Origin: Rhodopirellula islandica | GTDB lineage: Bacteria; Planctomycetota; Planctomycetia; Pirellulales; Pirellulaceae | Direction of reading: 5' to 3' | Length of the DNA: 64,000 nt | Assembly (NCBI RefSeq): GCF_001027925.1 | Contig: NZ_LECT01000016.1 | Coordinates: forward strand, 124,001 to 188,000 | Shown: in pieces, positions 59,654 through 64,000 of the stretch | How positions within the stretch are numbered: the first letter of the stretch is position 1 | Layout: each line of letters begins with the position of its first letter | The notes under the pieces: generated by a model | Seen by the model: only the letters and a program-made list of their open reading frames with translations | Database searches by the model: none | Told to the model about the DNA's origin: nothing | Position numbers and translations under genes: made by a program

Positions 59654-60379
59654 ATGGCTGACTACCAGTACCACGACGTTTCCAAGATGGTGGACCACTC
59701 GCTGCTTTCACCAACGCTGATCGAAGCCGACTTGAATTCCGGAATCGACCTGGCGATTGCCTACGAGGTCGCCAGCGTTTGCATCCTGCCGTACTACCTG
59801 AAACGCTGTGCGGAACGACTGGCGGGAACCGGCGTGAAAGCATCGACCACCATTGGTTTCCCACACGGTGGGCACACCACGGCGATCAAGAAAGCCGAAG
59901 CCGAGCAAGCGATCCAAGATGGCTGCGAAGAGCTCGACTACGTCGTCAACATCTCGCAGGTCCTCAGCGGTGGCTGGGACTACGTTCAAAACGAAATCGG
60001 TGCGGTGACCGAACTGGCGCATGCGGCCGGGCAAAAGATCAAAGTGATCTTCGAGAATTGCTACCTGCAAGACGAACACAAAATCCGCCTGTGTGAAATC
60101 TGCACCGAGCTCCAAGTCGACTGGGTCAAAACCTCCACCGGCTACGGCACCGGCGGCGCGACCATGGACGACTTGCGTTTGATGCGAGCGCACTCGGGCG
60201 AGAACGTCCAAGTCAAAGCCGCCGGCGGCGTCCGAGACCTGAAGACCCTGCTCGAAGTGCGAGCCCTTGGTGTGACCCGCTGCGGCGCCAGCCGAACCGC
60301 TGAGATGCTCGGCGAAGCCCGCCAACAACTCGGCTTGCCGGCAATCAACATCACCGCAACCGGCAGCTCTGGCTACTGA
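59654..60379 (+). CDS. deoC: Deoxyribose-phosphate aldolase
   Basis: 241 residues. Schiff-base Lys159 (DWVKTSTGYGTGGAT), proton-relay Lys188 (VQVKAAGGVRD) and Asp95 (EELDYVVNISQVLSGGWDY). It splits 2-deoxyribose-5-phosphate to acetaldehyde and glyceraldehyde-3-phosphate in nucleoside catabolism. ATG 59654 gives the usual N-terminus (ADYQYHDVSKMVDHSLL); the frame continues upstream without support. Convergent with the SGNH hydrolase; a CCTGATC/GATCAGG inverted word at 60456-60478 overlaps that gene's end. Confidence 0.97.
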   Translation: MADYQYHDVSKMVDHSLLSPTLIEADLNSGIDLAIAYEVASVCILPYYLKRCAERLAGTGVKASTTIGFPHGGHTTAIKKAEAEQAIQDGCEELDYVVNISQVLSGGWDYVQNEIGAVTELAHAAGQKIKVIFENCYLQDEHKIRLCEICTELQVDWVKTSTGYGTGGATMDDLRLMRAHSGENVQVKAAGGVRDLKTLLEVRALGVTRCGASRTAEMLGEARQQLGLPAINITATGSSGY

Positions 60380-60473
60380 TTCGTTCGGCTTGGCCGTGGA
60401 AGAACAAACGGTCGGGCACCGAACTGGATGGGTCCATCTCATTCGATTGAAACGGCCTGATCGACCAACCTGA

Positions 60474-62021
60474 TCAGGGACGCTTCTGCTTGTCTTGCAA
60501 GTTGGATGGGTCCTCATCGATTTCGGTCGCCAATTGCCCCGCCCGTCCCTGGGTCCACAATCGCAGTCCTTCCAAACGCTGCTTGCCACGAACGTAGTAA
60601 TCCTGCCCGAGCATCCCAAGGTGCTCTTTGACGGCATTCGCGTTGAGCTCCGCACTGGACTCGGTCAGCGCGACCCAACCAAGCTTCTGAAATTCCAGCG
60701 CCAAGGCAGCCGCGATTCTTTGGTGACCCGCAATGCTCGGGTGCACATGATCGACAAACCGCCCCGGGTCAGGAACTTGGTCCGCAATCATGTCGCCATG
60801 GACATTTCGCTCGTCCAGCAACGCTGGCGTGTCGACCAACGGGACGCCGTACCGATCGGCAATCTCCCTGGTCGCCCCAATGATCGCACTCGGTGCTCGC
60901 AACGGACAAACATCATGGTCACGAGCCGCGATCACGTAGGGACGCGCTGAATCACTGTCACCTTGGTCATAGAGCAGTCGCCCCAAGGCGTAGTTTGCCC
61001 CAGCATGATCTCGGTCAATCCGCAAGCATTCTCGAAGAGCGTCGATCCGCCGCGTTGGATTCAGCTCCAGATCACAAGCGATCGTCCATGCGGACCGAAA
61101 ACGATCTTCCTCTTCGTCCGTCCAATCCGCTCGCGTTTGCATTTTAAACGGCGGCGTGTTGACCAGATCCGACGCGGGCACACACACGATCAGCGGCAGG
61201 TTGTTCTTCTGTGTTCGCTCAACCATCTTTTCCAGTGTGGCTGCAAAGTGTTCTTCCACACCACGTTGCCATGATGGGTCGCGTTGGTAACTGTCCAATC
61301 CACCAGGATGGTCCAATTTCATGTCAACATTCGCAGCCAACTCCGGCCGTTCTTGCGACGCAATGAACAACGATTGCACCCAACGAACCGTGTGCAATTT
61401 CGATCCGATCCCGGTTGCCCAACGACTCACCGTGCCCATCTCGCGAACATGTGCGTAGGTGCGGTCTTCTAAGAATTCATTGTGCCCTGTGTACAGCACA
61501 ATCGCATCGGGTTCGTGCTCCAAGACTTCGTCCAGAATCTTGGCCACCCGGTAGCTGGCGTAACCTGTTCCACCACAATTGATGACTTCGTACTTCGTTT
61601 CGCGGTCAGCCGATTCCAACGACAGACGCAACCAAGTTGAGAAAGCCGTTTCCGTCGCGTAGGGTCGCCCTTGAACCGTCGACCCGCCCAAAACGAACAC
61701 ACGTCGAGTCCCAGGTGCTTTCTTCGCGGAGAAAGATTCCGGCCGGAAGAAATTGTATCGCTCCGATGGGATTTCCCATCGATCTGATTCTTCATTCAGA
61801 ACAAACAGCGGTCGCAGTTGATTCAGCCCCACATACGGATCGTAGTCGATTGCCTGGGGCTCGGAATTGTCCAGGCCACGCAGTCCCAATTCCAACAGCA
61901 AAACCGGTAGGCATGCGAGCAGCGAAGCCATCAACCGCATCGTCCATCGCCTGCGTCGTCTCTTCCAGGCACGAACATCCTCGCTTGCACACCCGTCGTC
62001 AGTGAAAGGCTCGTACTTCAA
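60474..62021 (-). CDS. Membrane-anchored SGNH/GDSL hydrolase with TPR-like segment
   Basis: 515 residues from TTG 62021 (CAGGG about 9 bp upstream); ATG 61940, just before a TM helix (RLMASLLACLPVLLLELGLR), and in-frame starts up to 62309 are alternatives. The frame extends into the IS end, but that part looks non-coding. SGNH blocks: RRVFVLGGSTVQGRPYATET (Ser), EVINCGGTGYASYRVAK (Gly), IVLYTGHNEFLEDR (Asn) and DHVHPSIAGHQRIA (Asp/His). A TPR-like helical insert (RIDALRECLRIDRDHAGANY) precedes the last block. Probably an extracytoplasmic O-acyl esterase. Its promoter may have been displaced by the insertion sequence 280 bp upstream. Confidence 0.85.
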   Translation of the reverse strand: MKYEPFTDDGCASEDVRAWKRRRRRWTMRLMASLLACLPVLLLELGLRGLDNSEPQAIDYDPYVGLNQLRPLFVLNEESDRWEIPSERYNFFRPESFSAKKAPGTRRVFVLGGSTVQGRPYATETAFSTWLRLSLESADRETKYEVINCGGTGYASYRVAKILDEVLEHEPDAIVLYTGHNEFLEDRTYAHVREMGTVSRWATGIGSKLHTVRWVQSLFIASQERPELAANVDMKLDHPGGLDSYQRDPSWQRGVEEHFAATLEKMVERTQKNNLPLIVCVPASDLVNTPPFKMQTRADWTDEEEDRFRSAWTIACDLELNPTRRIDALRECLRIDRDHAGANYALGRLLYDQGDSDSARPYVIAARDHDVCPLRAPSAIIGATREIADRYGVPLVDTPALLDERNVHGDMIADQVPDPGRFVDHVHPSIAGHQRIAAALALEFQKLGWVALTESSAELNANAVKEHLGMLGQDYYVRGKQRLEGLRLWTQGRAGQLATEIDEDPSNLQDKQKRP

Positions 62022-62297
62022 CGAAATGCCCTGGTGAGCTTGATGGTTGACTTGCAAGAAAGACGAGGAGCATGATTGTCTGGAAACGATCGACCATGAC
62101 TGACGAGCGGTCTCAGGTCCCGGACGCTCCTTTCCGGCACTCAATTTACAGTACTCGCTCAACCACCGTTCATCAAAAAAGCACATCCACTCCTCCTGGC
62201 AACCCGACGCGTCAGTCAGCCAGGCACGCGTGGCAGACCCGACGCCGGCCCCGTCCGGGGCGACCGTCTGTGGTCCGCGATCGGTCTCGGGGCTTCC

Positions 62298-63783
62298 GCC
62301 GAATGGCACTTACTTTAGATCCGAGTCTTTCAGTTTTGACGGTGGTTTCTTTCGCTTTTCGAATTGCGCGTCTTTGGGCCGTTTGCGGTACGCCTCGCGT
62401 CGGTATCTGCGTTTGCCTCGAATTGGCAACTTGTCTTTGCGGGCGATCGCCAGGGCGGTTCGGTAGGCCTCGCGCCACTGGCTAGGCTCGGTGTGCATGT
62501 GTCGCAACAAAAAAGTCTGAAAGGTGGTCCACGTTCGCTTGAAACTCATTCGACGCGGCCGAACTTCCTCCATGGCGGCCGCTTCGATACGAAGCTGACT
62601 GGTCAGGTTGTAAGCCACGACTGACGTGTAGAGTTCTTTCATGAATGTGTCGACACTCTTGGCACGGATATTCTCGGCATCCATCACCACCTTGAAGTTG
62701 CAAATGTCAATTTCTACATCGTAGCGACGCTCAAATAATGCGGCCAACGTGAAAGCTTCGTCGGCCAGCGTGCTGACCAGATAAAGCGTCAGCGAGTCGG
62801 TAACCTTGACCTCGTGCAGAAAAACATCGCACTGGCAATCCGCGGGCAACTCCGGTTGGGTCTGGCGATTCTTCTTCGTGGGTATCCACGTGTGTCGGTA
62901 ACTTTTGTGATGTTCGGATTGCTCAATCAGCTCGGCATTCTTCTGCAGCGAATGAAAGTTAGCCTTCTTCATTCGCAGCAAAATGTCGTGCCCTGCATTG
63001 ATGGCTTCATACGCGACTCCAAAGATCCCAAAGCCCGCATCGGACATAATGATCGAGTGCTCGGGAAGCTGCTCAAAACCTTGGCGAGCAAGTTGCGTCT
63101 CGGAGACTGCCTCGGGCCCGTACATCGGTCCGACTTGCGGAAGCATTGCAGCGCCGCTGGCAAGTTCATGAAAGACGGTTAACAACGCGCATGGCCAGAT
63201 ACCTTCGCCGAGTTGGTTGCTTGCCGGTGGAAACGCTTGTTGGAGTTCTTTTTCCGGTGCAAGAGCCATCGTGGTTCCGTCAATCAGGAACACGCGTTGT
63301 TGGTTGAATGTAGGCTCGGTGGCCGAAATGATGCCGGAGCTGACTTCCTCGGCAAACCAACGAACGACTTCTAGAGGCAGTCGAGATCGCGCTCGGCTGT
63401 AGGCACCCGATGCGGTCGAGATCGTGTTTTCGTCGAGTCGTTTGTTCTCGGGAAGATAGCTCGGCCGAGTATCGATCAGGTGTTTCACCGCGTTTTCGAG
63501 TGAGGCATCGGGCTTGAGACGCTGGTAGACGAGCATCCAAAGGACAACGCAGGCGGTGTAGACAGTGTGAGCTCGCTGGGCAAAAAGCTCGTTCGCATCT
63601 TCGAAGTTGACAAGCTGATGCAGCAGTTCGAAGGAGCGGTCAAACTGCTGGTCGGCTTCCATGCTTCGCTCGGAATCGTTCATGCCAAAATGGCTCCTTT
63701 TTGAGAAAGGAAGCCTGAATGCGCAAAAACTGTGCCAAGATTATCGCAGCTGAAGACTCAATCTAAAGTAAGTGCCATTCGGC
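62298..63783 (-). mobile_element. IS4-family insertion sequence
   Basis: About 1.49 kb with perfect terminal inverted repeats; ATGGCACTTACTTTAGAT at 62303-62320 is mirrored by its complement at 63761-63778, and five more bases (GCCGA) may extend both. It encodes one transposase whose TAA stop lies in the left repeat. The right end touches an R1 half; the left end lies near the 5' region of the SGNH gene. No clear target duplication was seen. Confidence 0.9.
62310..63683 (-). CDS. IS4-family transposase
   Basis: 457 residues. DDE catalytic features: first Asp in VFLIDGTTMALAPEKEL, second Asp in IIMSDAGFGIFGVAYE, and the Glu of the YREK-like region ERRYDVEIDICNFKVVMDAE. An N-terminal DNA-binding part (residues 20-110) and a basic tail (RGKRRYRREAYRKRPKDAQF) are intact, so it looks functional. 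It cuts and joins the element's ends. The stop codon is inside the left terminal repeat, as common for compact IS elements. No frameshift. Confidence 0.95.
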   Translation of the reverse strand: MNDSERSMEADQQFDRSFELLHQLVNFEDANELFAQRAHTVYTACVVLWMLVYQRLKPDASLENAVKHLIDTRPSYLPENKRLDENTISTASGAYSRARSRLPLEVVRWFAEEVSSGIISATEPTFNQQRVFLIDGTTMALAPEKELQQAFPPASNQLGEGIWPCALLTVFHELASGAAMLPQVGPMYGPEAVSETQLARQGFEQLPEHSIIMSDAGFGIFGVAYEAINAGHDILLRMKKANFHSLQKNAELIEQSEHHKSYRHTWIPTKKNRQTQPELPADCQCDVFLHEVKVTDSLTLYLVSTLADEAFTLAALFERRYDVEIDICNFKVVMDAENIRAKSVDTFMKELYTSVVAYNLTSQLRIEAAAMEEVRPRRMSFKRTWTTFQTFLLRHMHTEPSQWREAYRTALAIARKDKLPIRGKRRYRREAYRKRPKDAQFEKRKKPPSKLKDSDLK

Positions 63784-63838
63784 TAACGCCCAAACGGCTC
63801 ACATGGTTGTGCTTGATCATTCCTGCCGACCTGCTTAA
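63781..63838 (-). repeat. R1 half copy at the right IS end
   Basis: GGCTAACGCCCAAACGGCTC through CCTGCCGACCTGCTTA; on the minus strand this is the left half of R1. The other half is not found on the far side of the IS. Confidence 0.8.
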
Positions 63839-63864
63839 CGGTCGTCTTGCACCGCATTCGTTTG

Positions 63865-63940
63865 GCCACAAAGGCACAGAGGGCACAAATAAAGATCGAC
63901 TTTGTAGCCAAAACCTCTGTGCTCTTTGTGTCTCTGTGGC
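63865..63940. repeat. Imperfect inverted repeat, GCCACAAAGGCACAGAGG type
   Basis: GCCACAAAGGCACAGAGG faces CCTCTGTGCTCTTTGTG and CTGTGGC; a motif seen between genes of many environmental bacteria (recalled). No gene before the window end. Confidence 0.55.
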
Positions 63941-64000
63941 GAAACTGTTTATGCACCATGTTTTTGAATAGGCCTAGGAGATGAGTGTCAATCAAGACTG

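Noticed and set aside
1..64000. tRNA, rRNA and riboswitches
   Set aside because: No cloverleaf, rRNA signature or known riboswitch core was recognised on either strand by eye; a covariance-model search would be decisive.

Overview
The window is a GC-rich chromosome segment of a planctomycete, most likely Rhodopirellula or a close relative (Pirellulaceae). The evidence is indirect: a TIGR03067-type exported protein, long secreted beta-helix glycan enzymes, App1/DUF2183 and YflT-like proteins, very long antisense open frames, and many short palindromic intergenic repeats. No rRNA, tRNA or CRISPR array was found by eye.

Region 1 (1-12.6 kb) starts with a truncated SDR oxidoreductase, then Dps, a GlsB/YeaQ membrane protein and a GSP26-like flavin protein. 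A repeat-packed gap leads to an exported amidohydrolase, two secreted right-handed beta-helix proteins resembling GH141 fucosidases, a serine-hydrolase pseudogene cut off by a repeat, and a flagellin. Region 2 (12.6-24.9 kb, both strands) holds an overlapping minus-strand operon for mechanosensitive/osmotic membrane proteins (MscS with BON, DUF2254, MscS with BON, AI-2E). It continues with envelope and stress proteins and a tightly packed plus-strand cluster of small membrane proteins (CsbD/ElaB-like, holin-X-like, DUF4235) ending in an M20 amidohydrolase. Region 3 (24.9-41.6 kb) is regulatory: a YbdK-type carboxylate-amine ligase, a sigma-54 response regulator with GAFTGA motif, an Hpt protein, small stress membrane proteins and a lipoprotein, DUF421, EEP, a probable phosphatidylcholine synthase, a CheY-like regulator, a 1637-residue CheB-CheR-PAS-HK-REC kinase, an App1 phosphatase and a YihY/BrkB protein. 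Region 4 (41.9-64 kb) is mostly housekeeping: ECF sigma factor, pterin dehydratase, a ketoacyl-synthase homologue lacking its cysteine, citrate synthase, OmpR-type regulator, Mn-type SOD, class II aldolase, USP plus SLC13 transporter, HSL-type esterase, deoxyribose-phosphate aldolase, SGNH hydrolase and an IS4-family insertion sequence.

The most interesting pattern is regulatory. Reading by eye, I find eleven candidate sigma-54 (-24/-12, GG-N10-GC) promoters between 1.5 and 41.6 kb. They lie in front of the sigma-54 activator itself, the response regulator, the giant hybrid kinase, the App1 and YihY genes, and several small stress/envelope genes, including two back-to-back divergent pairs. 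None was noticed before the housekeeping genes of 42-64 kb. With the Hpt protein, this suggests a locally encoded, self-amplifying phosphorelay (hybrid kinase -> Hpt -> sigma-54 activator) running an envelope/osmotic stress regulon. This is an inference that needs a scored motif scan and expression data.

The second theme is repeats. At least seven palindromic families are nested in one another: R1 (TAAGCAGG...CCTGCTTA), R2, a 340-bp composite (E1) in two near-identical inverted copies 44 kb apart, a 24-bp-stem hairpin in two copies, and two tandem arrays sharing one core. R1 repeatedly begins exactly at stop codons and appears to have truncated a gene.
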